Below, piece by piece: positions 18,055 through 26,503 of a stretch of DNA of 64,000 bases. The stretch is from Arthrobacter sp. 135MFCol5.1. Its GTDB lineage: Bacteria > Actinomycetota > Actinomycetes > Actinomycetales > Micrococcaceae. The stretch's first letter is position 1. Each line of letters begins with the position of its first letter. The stretch lies in assembly GCF_000374865.1 (NCBI RefSeq), contig NZ_KB895453.1:435828-499827 (forward strand), read 5' to 3'. Both the position numbers and the translations under genes were made by a program. The notes beneath the pieces are model-generated. The model searched no databases. It saw only the letters and a list, made by a program, of their open reading frames with translations, and was not told the origin of the DNA.

Positions 18055-19368
18055 GTGACCCCGTCTTCCACGAAGAAGGATTCCGCCGCCCAGGATGTCT
18101 TGTCCCCTGAGGAGAAGCAGGCCGCGACCAACGCCAAGCGGGCAGCTACGCGGGCAGCCAACAAGGCTTCGTCCGGTGAGGCTGCAGCGGACGGCAAGCG
18201 CGAGCCGAAGAAGCGCGGGCCCAAACCGGGCGCCAAAGCTGCAGCAGAGGCTGCCGGCAAGTCCACCGGTGACGTTGACCCGGACGACGTCGAGGAGGTC
18301 GAGGAGGACATCGACGACATCGTCCTCGAAGGCCCCGACGCGGTCGAGGATGCCGACGCCGATCCCGTCAAGGGTGCCGCCGGCAGCGGCAAGGGCTTCG
18401 TCTACTCCGACGCCGACGACGACGACGCCCCGGTCCAGCAGGTCATGTCCGCCGGCGCCACCGCCGACCCCGTCAAGGACTACCTGAAGCAGATCGGCAA
18501 GGTGGCACTGCTCAACGCCGAGCAGGAAGTCGACCTGGCTCTCCGGATCGAAGCCGGACTGTTCGCCGAAGAAAAGATCGCTGCCGACGGGGACACCATG
18601 GACCCCAAGTACAAGCGCGAACTCGAATTCATCATCCACGACGGCAAGCGCGCCAAGAACCACCTCCTGGAGGCCAACCTCCGCCTCGTGGTTTCCCTGG
18701 CCAAGCGCTACACAGGCCGCGGCATGCTCTTCCTGGACCTCATCCAGGAAGGCAACCTGGGCCTGATCCGCGCCGTGGAGAAGTTCGACTACACCAAGGG
18801 CTTCAAGTTCTCCACGTACGCCACCTGGTGGATCCGGCAGGCGATCACCCGCGCCATGGCCGACCAGGCCCGTACCATCCGTATTCCGGTGCACATGGTT
18901 GAGGTCATCAACAAGCTGGCCCGTGTCCAGCGCCAGATGCTGCAGGACCTCGGCCGCGAACCCACGCCCGAGGAACTGGCGCTGGAACTGGACATGACCC
19001 CGGAAAAGGTTGTCGAGGTCCAGAAATACGGCCGCGAACCAATCTCGCTGCACACTCCCCTGGGTGAGGATGGCGATTCCGAGTTCGGTGACCTGATCGA
19101 GGACTCCGAGGCGGTGGTCCCTGCCGACGCAGTGAGCTTCACCCTGCTGCAGGAACAGCTGCACTCGGTACTGGATACCCTCTCCGAGCGCGAAGCAGGC
19201 GTCGTTGCCATGCGGTTCGGCCTCACCGACGGGCAGCCGAAGACTTTAGACGAAATCGGCAAGGTCTACGGCGTCACCCGCGAGCGGATCCGGCAGATCG
19301 AATCGAAGACGATGTCCAAGCTCCGCCACCCGTCACGGTCGCAGGTGCTGCGCGACTACCTGGACTAG
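18055..19368 (+). CDS. sigA: Principal RNA polymerase sigma factor SigA (RpoD/HrdB)
   Basis: Primary sigma-70 factor directing RNA polymerase to housekeeping promoters. The 437 residues have an Ala/Lys-rich and then strongly acidic N-terminus (about 1-135, [12 protein letters not shown]), region 1.2 at [21 protein letters not shown], region 2 ([39 protein letters not shown] split across 2.1-2.3, then [17 protein letters not shown] in 2.4), region 3, and region 4.2 [20 protein letters not shown] with the -35 helix. The GTG start has AAAGG upstream. A strong terminator follows. The conserved neighbours DUF7455 and parE support the assignment. Confidence 0.97.
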   Translation: MTPSSTKKDSAAQDVLSPEEKQAATNAKRAATRAANKASSGEAAADGKREPKKRGPKPGAKAAAEAAGKSTGDVDPDDVEEVEEDIDDIVLEGPDAVEDADADPVKGAAGSGKGFVYSDADDDDAPVQQVMSAGATADPVKDYLKQIGKVALLNAEQEVDLALRIEAGLFAEEKIAADGDTMDPKYKRELEFIIHDGKRAKNHLLEANLRLVVSLAKRYTGRGMLFLDLIQEGNLGLIRAVEKFDYTKGFKFSTYATWWIRQAITRAMADQARTIRIPVHMVEVINKLARVQRQMLQDLGREPTPEELALELDMTPEKVVEVQKYGREPISLHTPLGEDGDSEFGDLIEDSEAVVPADAVSFTLLQEQLHSVLDTLSEREAGVVAMRFGLTDGQPKTLDEIGKVYGVTRERIRQIESKTMSKLRHPSRSQVLRDYLD

Positions 19369-19380
19369 ATCTCCAGCGCA

Positions 19381-19437
19381 AAAAGCCAGGCCGCCCCGAC
19401 CCCACCCTGCGGTGGGCCCGGGGCGGCCTGGCTTCTT
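19381..19437 (+). terminator. Intrinsic terminator of sigA
   Basis: A near-perfect 15-base stem (AGCCAGGCCGCCCCG with CGGGGCGGCCTGGCT), with an inner CACC/GGTG stem, preceded by AAAA and followed by TCTT, directly after the sigA stop. Confidence 0.9.
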
Positions 19438-19473
19438 AACCCCCGTGAGGTTCCCCCTAAGGACGGTTAAACG

Positions 19474-19509
19474 CCGGTGGGACCCATCCATTCGGACAGG
19501 TCCCACCGG
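19474..19509 (-). terminator. Hairpin downstream of the DUF7455 gene
   Basis: CCGGTGGGACC and GGTCCCACCGG, 11-base perfect arms with a 14-base loop, 24 bases past the DUF7455 stop. Probably its terminator, forming a back-to-back pair with the sigA terminator. Confidence 0.65.
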
Positions 19510-19532
19510 GTTCGTTGTTACCGATGCCTCAT

Positions 19533-19754
19533 CTAGTCGATCTCGACGGGAGCCTTCTCGTGAAGCTTTCCCGTCTCGTCGTGCCAGTCGGAGCTCAACG
19601 GCTTAAGCGTCGCCTCCACTGCACGGGCGTGGTGGCCACAGAACAGCAGCTCACCGCCGGAGGACTCGAGTACAACCCGGACATATGCCTGAGCTCCGCA
19701 ACGGTCGCACCGGTCCAGTGCGTTGAGCGTGCGGTCTGCCACTGCTGTTGTCAT
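19533..19754 (-). CDS. Small zinc-ribbon protein (DUF7455)
   Basis: 73 residues with two metal-binding pairs, CDRCG (about 16-20) and CGHH (about 39-42), forming one zinc ribbon around a short beta-hairpin, then a charged tail. This small family sits beside the principal sigma factor gene in many actinobacteria; its function is unknown. AAGGAGG precedes the ATG at good spacing. An AT-rich stretch (CTATATA, 19782-19788 on the plus strand) is a probable -10. Divergent from parE. Confidence 0.88.
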   Translation of the reverse strand: MTTAVADRTLNALDRCDRCGAQAYVRVVLESSGGELLFCGHHARAVEATLKPLSSDWHDETGKLHEKAPVEID

Positions 19755-20009
19755 GTCGGCCTCCTTAGTAGATCAGTACATCTATATAACCAGCATTCGT
19801 ATCCAATCCATCGCAAGGATGGGGCAAGTTCGCTGTGCGCGTATCCGCAAGGTTGGGTCAAGAATGTCCCACCGACTGCCGGGACCCTGCCCGTGGCGCG
19901 CCGCACAGCGGCCGGCGGGTGTGGCAGCAGGCTCCTGTCGCTGCCGCCGACTACCCTAGAGGGAGCGGTTCCAGTGCCGCTCCCACGTCCCTGAAGGAGT
20001 TCATCACCA

Positions 20010-22118
20010 GTGGCACCAAGCTCTGAGTACACCGCCCGGCACCTTTCCGTCCTGGAAGGGCTCGAAGCTGTCCGCAAGCGCCCGGGCATGTACATCGGCT
20101 CAACCGACTCGCGCGGCCTTATGCACTGCCTCTGGGAAATCATCGACAACTCGGTGGACGAGGCCCTGGCAGGCTTCGGCCACGACATCCGCATCATCCT
20201 TCACGCGGACAATTCCGTCGAAATCCACGACGACGGCCGCGGCATTCCCATCGACAAGGAGCCCAAGACGGGGCTCACCGGCGTCGAGGTGGTATTCACC
20301 AAGCTGCACGCAGGCGGCAAGTTCGGCGGTGGCTCCTACACCGCGTCCGGCGGCCTCCACGGCGTGGGCGCGTCGGTGGTCAACGCCCTCTCCTCACGCC
20401 TCGACGTTGAGGTGGACCGCGGCGGGAAGACCTACCGGATGTCGTTCCGCCGCGGCGAACCCGGCCGGTTCAAAGACACCGGGTCCAAGCCGGATCCGGC
20501 AGCGCCCTTCACGCCGTTCGTTAACGACTCTGTCCTGGACGTCGCGGGCAAGGCCAAGCGCGGAGTCACGGGGACCCGCATCCGCTACTGGGCGGACCGG
20601 CAGATCTTCACGCCGGACGCGAAGTTCTCCTACGAGGACCTCGCAGCCCGTGCCCGGCAGACCTCGTTCCTGGTTCCCGGGCTCAAGCTCACCGTGCGCG
20701 ACGAACGCAAGCTCCCGGGAACCCCCGGTGAGGCAGGCCCGCACGAAGAAATCTTCCACCACGACGGCGGCATCTCGGAGTTCGTCGAATTCCTGGCCGC
20801 CGATCCGGCCGTCACCGATGTGTGGCGGCTGCACGGTTCCGGCAAGTTCAAGGAAACCGTCCCTGTCCTGGACGAACGGGGCCACAGCCAGCTGGCGGAG
20901 GTCGAACGGGACTGCGAAGTGGACGTGGCCCTGCGCTGGGGCATTGGTTACGACAGCACCGTCCGCAGCTTCGTGAACATCATTGCCACCCCGAAAGGCG
21001 GCACCCACCAGTCCGGCTTCGAGCAAGCCCTGGTCAAGACGTTCCGCAAAGCCGTGGAAACCAATGCCCGCAAGCTCAAGGCCGGCAACGACAAGATCGA
21101 CAAGGACGACATCTTCGCCGGCCTGACCGCAGTCCTGACCGTCCGGCTCGCCGAGCCGCAGTTCGAGGGGCAAACCAAGGAGATCCTCGGCACCAGCGCC
21201 GTCCGCGCCATCGTGGCGCGGGTGGTGGAACGGGAGATCACCGCCAAGCTCACCTCCAGCAACCGGAACGACAAAGCGCAGTCGGCCCTGCTGCTGGAAA
21301 AGATCGTCAACGAGATGAAGTCCCGCATCTCGGCCCGCGTGCACAAGGAGACGCAGCGGCGCAAGAATGCCCTGGAAACGTCCTCGATGCCCACCAAGCT
21401 CGCTGACTGCCGCACGGACGACGTCGAACGCTCCGAACTCTTCATCGTGGAAGGCGACTCCGCCCTCGGCACCGCCAAGCTGGCCCGCTCGTCCGATTTC
21501 CAGGCCCTGCTGCCCATCCGCGGCAAGATCCTGAACGTGCAGAAGGCATCGGTGGGGGACATGCTCTCCAACGCCGAATGCGCGGCCCTCATCCAGGTGG
21601 TGGGCGCCGGCTCCGGCCGCAGCTTTGACATCAGCGCCGCCCGGTACGGCAAGGTCATCCTCATGACGGACGCCGACGTGGACGGCGCCCACATCCGGAC
21701 CCTGCTGCTGACCCTGTTCTTCCGCTACATGCGGCCCATGATCCTCGAAGGCCGGGTCTTCGCGGCGGTTCCCCCGCTGCACCGGGTGGAGGTTATCAAC
21801 GCCGGCCAGAAGGCCAACGAGATGATCTACACCTACTCCGAAGCCGAGCTCCACGTGCTGCTGGCGCGCCTGGCCAAGGAGGGGAAGCGGTACAAGGAAC
21901 CCATCCAGCGGTACAAGGGCTTGGGGGAGATGGACGCCGAGCAACTGGCCGAGACCACCATGGACCCACGCCACCGGACCCTTCGGAAGGTGGGCATCGA
22001 GAATGCCCAGCAGGCGGAGGAGATCTTCGACCTCCTGATGGGTTCGGATGTCTCCCCGCGCAAGGACTTCATCATCGCCGGGGCGTCCAGCCTTGACCGG
22101 GAGCGCATCGACGCCTGA
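20010..22118 (+). CDS. parE: DNA topoisomerase IV subunit B (GyrB-like)
   Basis: ATPase subunit of a type IIA topoisomerase that decatenates chromosomes. The 702 residues include the GHKL ATP site (EIIDNSVDEALAG, DDGRGIP and GGLHGVGASVVNAL), a transducer domain, and the TOPRIM domain with EGDSALGTAK, PIRGKILNV and the metal-binding DADVDGAHI. The C-terminal GLGEMDAEQLAETTMDP is family-typical. The GTG start follows AAGGAG. The GyrA-like partner (32406-34919) lies 10 kb away on the other strand, and together they form the second type II enzyme beside a gyrase presumably near oriC. The ParE versus GyrB naming rests on this location and the SALGTAK variant. Confidence 0.92.
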   Translation: MAPSSEYTARHLSVLEGLEAVRKRPGMYIGSTDSRGLMHCLWEIIDNSVDEALAGFGHDIRIILHADNSVEIHDDGRGIPIDKEPKTGLTGVEVVFTKLHAGGKFGGGSYTASGGLHGVGASVVNALSSRLDVEVDRGGKTYRMSFRRGEPGRFKDTGSKPDPAAPFTPFVNDSVLDVAGKAKRGVTGTRIRYWADRQIFTPDAKFSYEDLAARARQTSFLVPGLKLTVRDERKLPGTPGEAGPHEEIFHHDGGISEFVEFLAADPAVTDVWRLHGSGKFKETVPVLDERGHSQLAEVERDCEVDVALRWGIGYDSTVRSFVNIIATPKGGTHQSGFEQALVKTFRKAVETNARKLKAGNDKIDKDDIFAGLTAVLTVRLAEPQFEGQTKEILGTSAVRAIVARVVEREITAKLTSSNRNDKAQSALLLEKIVNEMKSRISARVHKETQRRKNALETSSMPTKLADCRTDDVERSELFIVEGDSALGTAKLARSSDFQALLPIRGKILNVQKASVGDMLSNAECAALIQVVGAGSGRSFDISAARYGKVILMTDADVDGAHIRTLLLTLFFRYMRPMILEGRVFAAVPPLHRVEVINAGQKANEMIYTYSEAELHVLLARLAKEGKRYKEPIQRYKGLGEMDAEQLAETTMDPRHRTLRKVGIENAQQAEEIFDLLMGSDVSPRKDFIIAGASSLDRERIDA

Positions 22119-22158
22119 GGGTGCCGGCCTTCGGCAGGTCAACCACCGCGGCGGCAGG

Positions 22159-23151
22159 TCAGCCGAGCAGCCCCGGAACCACGAGCAAAGCGGTTGGCAG
22201 CGCGAGCAGCAGGATGCAGCCGGCCAGGACGGCACTGCGGGCCGCGGCCGGCAGTTGGGGCTGGGGTGTCAGCAGGCGGCTGACCCTGGACGCTGCAGTC
22301 CGGACCGCGTCCGAGCCCGGTCCCATGGAGGCCGCCTCCAGCCCTGAAAGCGCCAGGCTGGGTGAGGACGGCCGGATGCCACCAGCTTCGGGGTTCGCTG
22401 CCGAGCCGCTGGCGACGATGGCGATGGCCTTGATCAGGGTCGCCTTGCTCTCGGTCCGCAGGGCGACGTCGTCAGCCAGCATCTCGATGAGTGAGTTGAC
22501 CGATTCCTGGGCAAGGCGGGTGGTGGGCAGCCAGGGCAGCGCCTGCCGCCAGGCGGCAAACGCCCAGAGCAGCAGGTGGTGCCGTTGGCTCAGGTGGGCG
22601 TTCTCATGGATGAGGACGGCGCGGAGTTCAGCCGGCTCGAGGGCGGCCATCAGGCCGTCCGACAGGACGGTCACAGAGCGGGCCCCACCCGGCAGGCAGT
22701 AGGCCACCGGGGAATCATGGCTGATGACCAGGGTTCCGGTGTCCTGTCCGGACGGTGAGGCCAGCAGGGCCAGGAGTTCACGGTGCCGCCGCCGCTGCCG
22801 CTGGATCTTGTAGTAGGTGAGCAGCAGGGTGAAGACCAGGTGAGCGGTCAGCAGGGCCGCGGCGGACAGGGCGAAGATGTGCCAGAACCCCAATGCCGTG
22901 GTGGGAGCGCTGAAAAGTACCATGCCGGCGAGGGCCCGAAGGCCGGCCACCAGGTTGTCGCCAATCGGCTCCAGGCCATAGACCAGCATGGCGCCGATCA
23001 TGGACAAGCCACCTGCGAGGGCGATCGCCTGCCAGAGCAGCATCGCGGTGAAGGGCGACCTGGCCGGCCATTGTGCCTTCGAAAGGAGGATCGGCACCGG
23101 CCACGCAAGGACTATCGCAAGGACCGCCAGCAGGTACGAGGCCCAGAACAT
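22159..23151 (-). CDS. M56-family membrane metallopeptidase (BlaR1-like antirepressor)
   Basis: 330 residues: three transmembrane helices at the N-terminus (about 1-23, 36-60, 90-115), a cytoplasmic zinc protease with HENAH (H182, E183, H186) and downstream EMLADD, then a last membrane helix (about 304-327). BlaR1/MecR1 relatives cleave or inactivate the BlaI repressor upon a signal. This one lacks the C-terminal penicillin-binding sensor domain of BlaR1, so it does not sense beta-lactams that way. Its gene starts six bases after the blaI stop without an obvious ribosome binding site, so it is probably coupled to blaI. The cyd genes next door suggest a respiratory or redox signal (inference). 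Confidence 0.9.
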   Translation of the reverse strand: MFWASYLLAVLAIVLAWPVPILLSKAQWPARSPFTAMLLWQAIALAGGLSMIGAMLVYGLEPIGDNLVAGLRALAGMVLFSAPTTALGFWHIFALSAAALLTAHLVFTLLLTYYKIQRQRRRHRELLALLASPSGQDTGTLVISHDSPVAYCLPGGARSVTVLSDGLMAALEPAELRAVLIHENAHLSQRHHLLLWAFAAWRQALPWLPTTRLAQESVNSLIEMLADDVALRTESKATLIKAIAIVASGSAANPEAGGIRPSSPSLALSGLEAASMGPGSDAVRTAASRVSRLLTPQPQLPAAARSAVLAGCILLLALPTALLVVPGLLG

Positions 23152-23157
23152 GGTTTG

Positions 23158-23541
23158 CTAGAGGTGGCCAAGCAGTTTGCGCAGCGTAGCGGCTTCACCT
23201 TCGGAGACCGATCCTATGAAGCGGGCGAGGACTGCCTCGCGGTCGGGTGCTGACCCGAGGACCTCATGCATGAGTTCGGCAGTGTGGTCGGCGCGGCTGG
23301 AAACAGCCTGGTAGCGGTGCGGGCGGGTGCCGCGTTCGCGTTCCACCAGCCCTTTTTTCTCCAGCCGGGAGAGCACGGTAAGTACAGTCGTGACAGCCAG
23401 TTCCTTGCCCTCGTGGCCCGCCCCGCCCTGTGCAGCCGACGAGCGCGCCAACTGGTCCCTCAGGGTGTTGGCCGTAGCCGCTTCCTGGCCCGCCCAGAGC
23501 AGGTCCATGACCGCCCGTTCCAGTTCACCAAGACTAGCCAT
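23158..23541 (-). CDS. BlaI/MecI/CopY-family transcriptional repressor
   Basis: 127 residues with a winged-helix DNA-binding domain (about 1-80: LGELERAVMDLLW, then TTVLTVLSRLEKKGLV as the recognition region) and a short helical dimerisation and proteolysis region. The family binds palindromes as dimers. Three copies of TTCTAC-N5-GTAGAA lie in the 262 bases between this gene and cydA, and a one-mismatch copy lies upstream of a small membrane gene at 8.6 kb. AAAGGA precedes the ATG. I infer autoregulation and repression of cydA; neither is proven. In M. tuberculosis the BlaI (Rv1846c) and M56 (Rv1845c) pair links beta-lactam response and respiration genes. Confidence 0.93.
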   Translation of the reverse strand: MASLGELERAVMDLLWAGQEAATANTLRDQLARSSAAQGGAGHEGKELAVTTVLTVLSRLEKKGLVERERGTRPHRYQAVSSRADHTAELMHEVLGSAPDREAVLARFIGSVSEGEAATLRKLLGHL

Positions 23542-23645
23542 TTCACTTTTCCTTTATTTCCCCGCACCGTGCGCTTTTCGCTGCGCCGATGACGTCACGC
23601 GGCTGTTCAACTACAGAACTAAATTTACCCCGAAACCCTGCTTCT

Positions 23646-23662
23646 TTCTACATATGGTAGAA
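23646..23662. promoter_or_regulatory. BlaI-type operator O1
   Basis: TTCTACATATGGTAGAA, an exact 6+5+6 palindrome, 105 bases upstream of the blaI start. Best placed to control blaI itself. Confidence 0.75.
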
Positions 23663-23734
23663 CATCTGGCGTGGCGGGCCGGGACGCGCCATCCTAGGGG
23701 TGTGGCGGATGGTTTTTTGCAGCCACCGACAATG

Positions 23735-23751
23735 TTCTACACTGTGTAGAA
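23735..23751. promoter_or_regulatory. BlaI-type operator O2
   Basis: TTCTACACTGTGTAGAA, an exact palindrome ending 52 bases before the cydA ATG. Its centre is 24 bases from that of O3, so two dimers could lie on neighbouring DNA faces. Confidence 0.8.
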
Positions 23752-23758
23752 GTTAGAG

Positions 23759-23775
23759 TTCTACGAAGCGTAGAA
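23759..23775. promoter_or_regulatory. BlaI-type operator O3
   Basis: TTCTACGAAGCGTAGAA, an exact palindrome 28 bases before the cydA ATG, in a position to block the cydA promoter. Confidence 0.8.
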
Positions 23776-23803
23776 AACTGCACTGCTAACAGTAGGGACT
23801 GCC

Positions 23804-25408
23804 ATGGACGCCTTGGAAATCGCACGCTGGCAATTCGGTATCACCACCGTCTACCACTTCATGATGGTGCCGCTGACCATCGGCCTGGGCCTCGTGGTAG
23901 CGGTGATCCAGACCGCTTGGTACCGCACCGGCAAGCCGGAATACCTGCGGATGACCAAGTTCTGGGGGAAGCTGTTCCTCATCAACTTCATCATGGGCGT
24001 CGCCACCGGCATCGTGCAGGAGTTCCAGTTCGGCATGGCCTGGAGTGAGTACAGCCGGTTCGTGGGCGATGTCTTTGGCGCCCCGCTGGCGCTGGAAGCC
24101 CTCCTGGCCTTCTTCGTGGAGTCCACCTTCCTGGGCCTGTGGATCTTCGGCTGGAAACAGCTCAAGCCGGCCATCCACCTCGCCTGCCTCTGGGTGGCCG
24201 TCATCGGCTCAGCCCTCTCTGCCTACTTCATCATTGTGGCCAACAGCTGGATGCAGCACCCGGTGGGCGTGGAAATGGTGAACGGCCGGCCCGTGATGAC
24301 CGACGCCTGGGCAGTCTTCACCAACAACACTGCCCTGGTGGCCGTCCCGCACACCCTGTTCGGCGCCCTCGCCGTAGCCGGCGGCTTCCTCCTCGGCATC
24401 GCCTGGTACCACCTGTGGCGGAGGCGGCACGACGGCGTCGACACCGTGGGTGCCGACGGCCGGGCCATCCCCGGTGAGGACGCCCGCATCCCCGGCCGGG
24501 ACCGCGCCGACTACAGCGTGTGGATCCGGTCCCTGCGCATCGGCGCCGTGGTGGCCATGATCTCGTTCGCAGGCACAGCGGTCACCGGTGACCTCCAGGG
24601 CAAGCTTATGTTCCAGCAGCAGCCCATGAAGATGGCCGCCGCCGAAGCTGCCTGCCACGACGGCACGGGCTTCTCCGTCCTGAGCGTCGGCAACGTGGGA
24701 TCGAAGAACTGCGACGACGTCGTGGCAGTCATCGAGGTCCCCGGCATCCTGTCCTTCCTGGCCAAGGGTGACTTCACCACCGAGGTGAAGGGCGTCAACA
24801 GCCTGCTGCCCGAGTACAAGGAGAAATACGGAACCAACCTGCCGGACAACCCGATTTACGGTGACCGCGCCGGCCAGGAGATCCAGTACGTACCCGTCAT
24901 GGAAGTCACGTACTGGGGCTTCCGGATGATGATCGGCTTTGGCGGCCTTGCCGCCCTGGCCGCGCTGGTGGCACTCTGGATCACCCGCAAGGGGACGGTA
25001 CCGGAATCCCGCTGGCTGATGCGCCTGGCAGTGTTCGGCATCCTGGCACCCTTCGGCGCCAACGCCGCCGGCTGGATCTTCACCGAAATGGGCCGCCAGC
25101 CGTTCGTTGTGGCCCCCAACCCGGACCCCAGCGGCATCGACCAGGTGTTCATGTTCACCGCCGCCGCCGTTTCCCCCGGGGTCTCCGCGGGCGAGCTGAT
25201 CGCTTCCCTGGTGGCACTGACCGCCGTCTACGCCGTCCTGCTGGTGGTGGAAGTGAAACTGCTGGTGAAGTACATCCGCGGCGGCGTGGTCTCCGCGATG
25301 CCCGAACTTGCCCACGCACCGGCCGATGAGAATGAGGACCGGACCCCGGGCGACGACGGCACCGGGGAAGCCAGGGCCGCCGACGACGTCCTGGCCTTCG
25401 CCTACTAG
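23804..25408 (+). CDS. cydA: Cytochrome bd ubiquinol/menaquinol oxidase subunit I
   Basis: Catalytic subunit of the high-affinity bd-type terminal oxidase, which reduces oxygen to water with quinol electrons and works at low oxygen or under stress. The 534 residues form nine predicted transmembrane helices. Seen: H18 in VYHF (heme b595 ligand region), the GRQP motif in TEMGRQPFVV, and a periplasmic quinol-binding Q-loop around residues 265-350 (GKLMFQQQPMKMA). The ATG follows only a weak GTAGGG. First gene of cydA-cydB-cydDC, preceded by paired BlaI-type operators that probably repress it. Confidence 0.97.
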   Translation: MDALEIARWQFGITTVYHFMMVPLTIGLGLVVAVIQTAWYRTGKPEYLRMTKFWGKLFLINFIMGVATGIVQEFQFGMAWSEYSRFVGDVFGAPLALEALLAFFVESTFLGLWIFGWKQLKPAIHLACLWVAVIGSALSAYFIIVANSWMQHPVGVEMVNGRPVMTDAWAVFTNNTALVAVPHTLFGALAVAGGFLLGIAWYHLWRRRHDGVDTVGADGRAIPGEDARIPGRDRADYSVWIRSLRIGAVVAMISFAGTAVTGDLQGKLMFQQQPMKMAAAEAACHDGTGFSVLSVGNVGSKNCDDVVAVIEVPGILSFLAKGDFTTEVKGVNSLLPEYKEKYGTNLPDNPIYGDRAGQEIQYVPVMEVTYWGFRMMIGFGGLAALAALVALWITRKGTVPESRWLMRLAVFGILAPFGANAAGWIFTEMGRQPFVVAPNPDPSGIDQVFMFTAAAVSPGVSAGELIASLVALTAVYAVLLVVEVKLLVKYIRGGVVSAMPELAHAPADENEDRTPGDDGTGEARAADDVLAFAY

Positions 25409-25452
25409 CCGCACCGGACCCAACAGGCTCCAACGAGCAGAGGAAACGAACA

Positions 25453-26502
25453 ATGGAACTGCTTCCCACCATCTGGTTCATCGCCATCGCGGTGCTCTGG
25501 ACCGGCTACCTCTTCCTGGAGGGCTTCGACCTGGGCGTCGGGATGCTGATGAAGATCTTCGCCCGCAACGACACCGAGCGCCGGGTGCTCCTGAACACCG
25601 TCGGACCCGTATGGGACGGCAACGAGGTGTGGCTCCTGACCGCCGGCGGCGCAACGTTCGCGGCCTTCCCGCTCTGGTACGCCTCCCTGTTCTCCGCGCT
25701 TTACCTGCCGCTCCTGGTGGTTTTGTTGGCCCTGATCTTCCGTGCCGTGGCCTTCGAATACCGAGGCAAGGTGGATACCGACAGCTGGCGGAGCCGCTGG
25801 GACTGGGCCATTGCCCTGGGCTCCTTCTTCGCGGCCTTCGGCGTTGGAGCCGCCCTGGCCCTGACCACCACCGGCCTGCCGCTGAACGCCAACGGCGACC
25901 GGGAAGGTGGCCCCATGGCATGGTTCAGCGGCTACGCCCTGCTGGGGGGTGCGGCCGTGGTGGGATTCTCCCTGCTGCACGCCCTGGCCTTCCTGGCCCT
26001 GAAGACCGACGGCGACGTGCGGCACCGTGCGCGCCGGTGGTTCGTGCGGCTCCTGCCGGTCCTGCTCCTGCCGATTGCCGCATGGGCCCTTGCCATCCAG
26101 TTCATGGACGGCAAGCCCTGGACCTGGGCCGCCGTCGTCCTCGCCGTGGGCGCTGCCGCAACGGCTTGGCTGCTGGCCCGGAAGGGCTCCGAGGGACGGG
26201 CATTCCTCGCATTGGGCGCCTTCCTGGTGCTGGGCACCACTGCCATCTTCGGGGCGGTGTTTCCGGTGGTGCTGCCTTCCACGCTGGACAGTGCCTTTGA
26301 CCTGACCATCTCCAACGCCTCTTCCTCGGATTACACCCTGGGCCTGATGAGCATTGTCGCAGCCGTTGGCCTTCCCCTGGTGATCGCGTACCAGGCCTGG
26401 ACCTACTGGGTGTTCCGCCGCCGCGTCAGCGCCGCCCACATCCCGGAAGCCCACAGCTTCCTGCCGGCCGTGGCCGCCAAGGCGTTCACCATCAAGGGCT
26501 GA
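25453..26502 (+). CDS. cydB: Cytochrome bd oxidase subunit II
   Basis: Membrane partner of CydA. The 349 residues make about eight transmembrane helices, with the family opening FLEGFDLGVGMLM and the conserved GNEVWLLTAGGATFAAFP segment. GAGGAAACGAACA precedes the ATG, giving a usable ribosome binding site. It lies 44 bases after cydA and its stop is one base before the cydDC start, so the three genes form one operon. Confidence 0.97.
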   Translation: MELLPTIWFIAIAVLWTGYLFLEGFDLGVGMLMKIFARNDTERRVLLNTVGPVWDGNEVWLLTAGGATFAAFPLWYASLFSALYLPLLVVLLALIFRAVAFEYRGKVDTDSWRSRWDWAIALGSFFAAFGVGAALALTTTGLPLNANGDREGGPMAWFSGYALLGGAAVVGFSLLHALAFLALKTDGDVRHRARRWFVRLLPVLLLPIAAWALAIQFMDGKPWTWAAVVLAVGAAATAWLLARKGSEGRAFLALGAFLVLGTTAIFGAVFPVVLPSTLDSAFDLTISNASSSDYTLGLMSIVAAVGLPLVIAYQAWTYWVFRRRVSAAHIPEAHSFLPAVAAKAFTIKG

Positions 26503-26503
26503 C

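Noticed and set aside
20394..22235. 613-codon minus-strand frame opposite parE
   Set aside because: Shadow of parE; no recognisable domain and no ribosome binding site.
22159..23541. A beta-lactam resistance module based on the BlaI/BlaR1 names
   Set aside because: No beta-lactamase or PBP gene is adjacent and the M56 protein lacks the sensor domain; the cyd genes are the more likely target.
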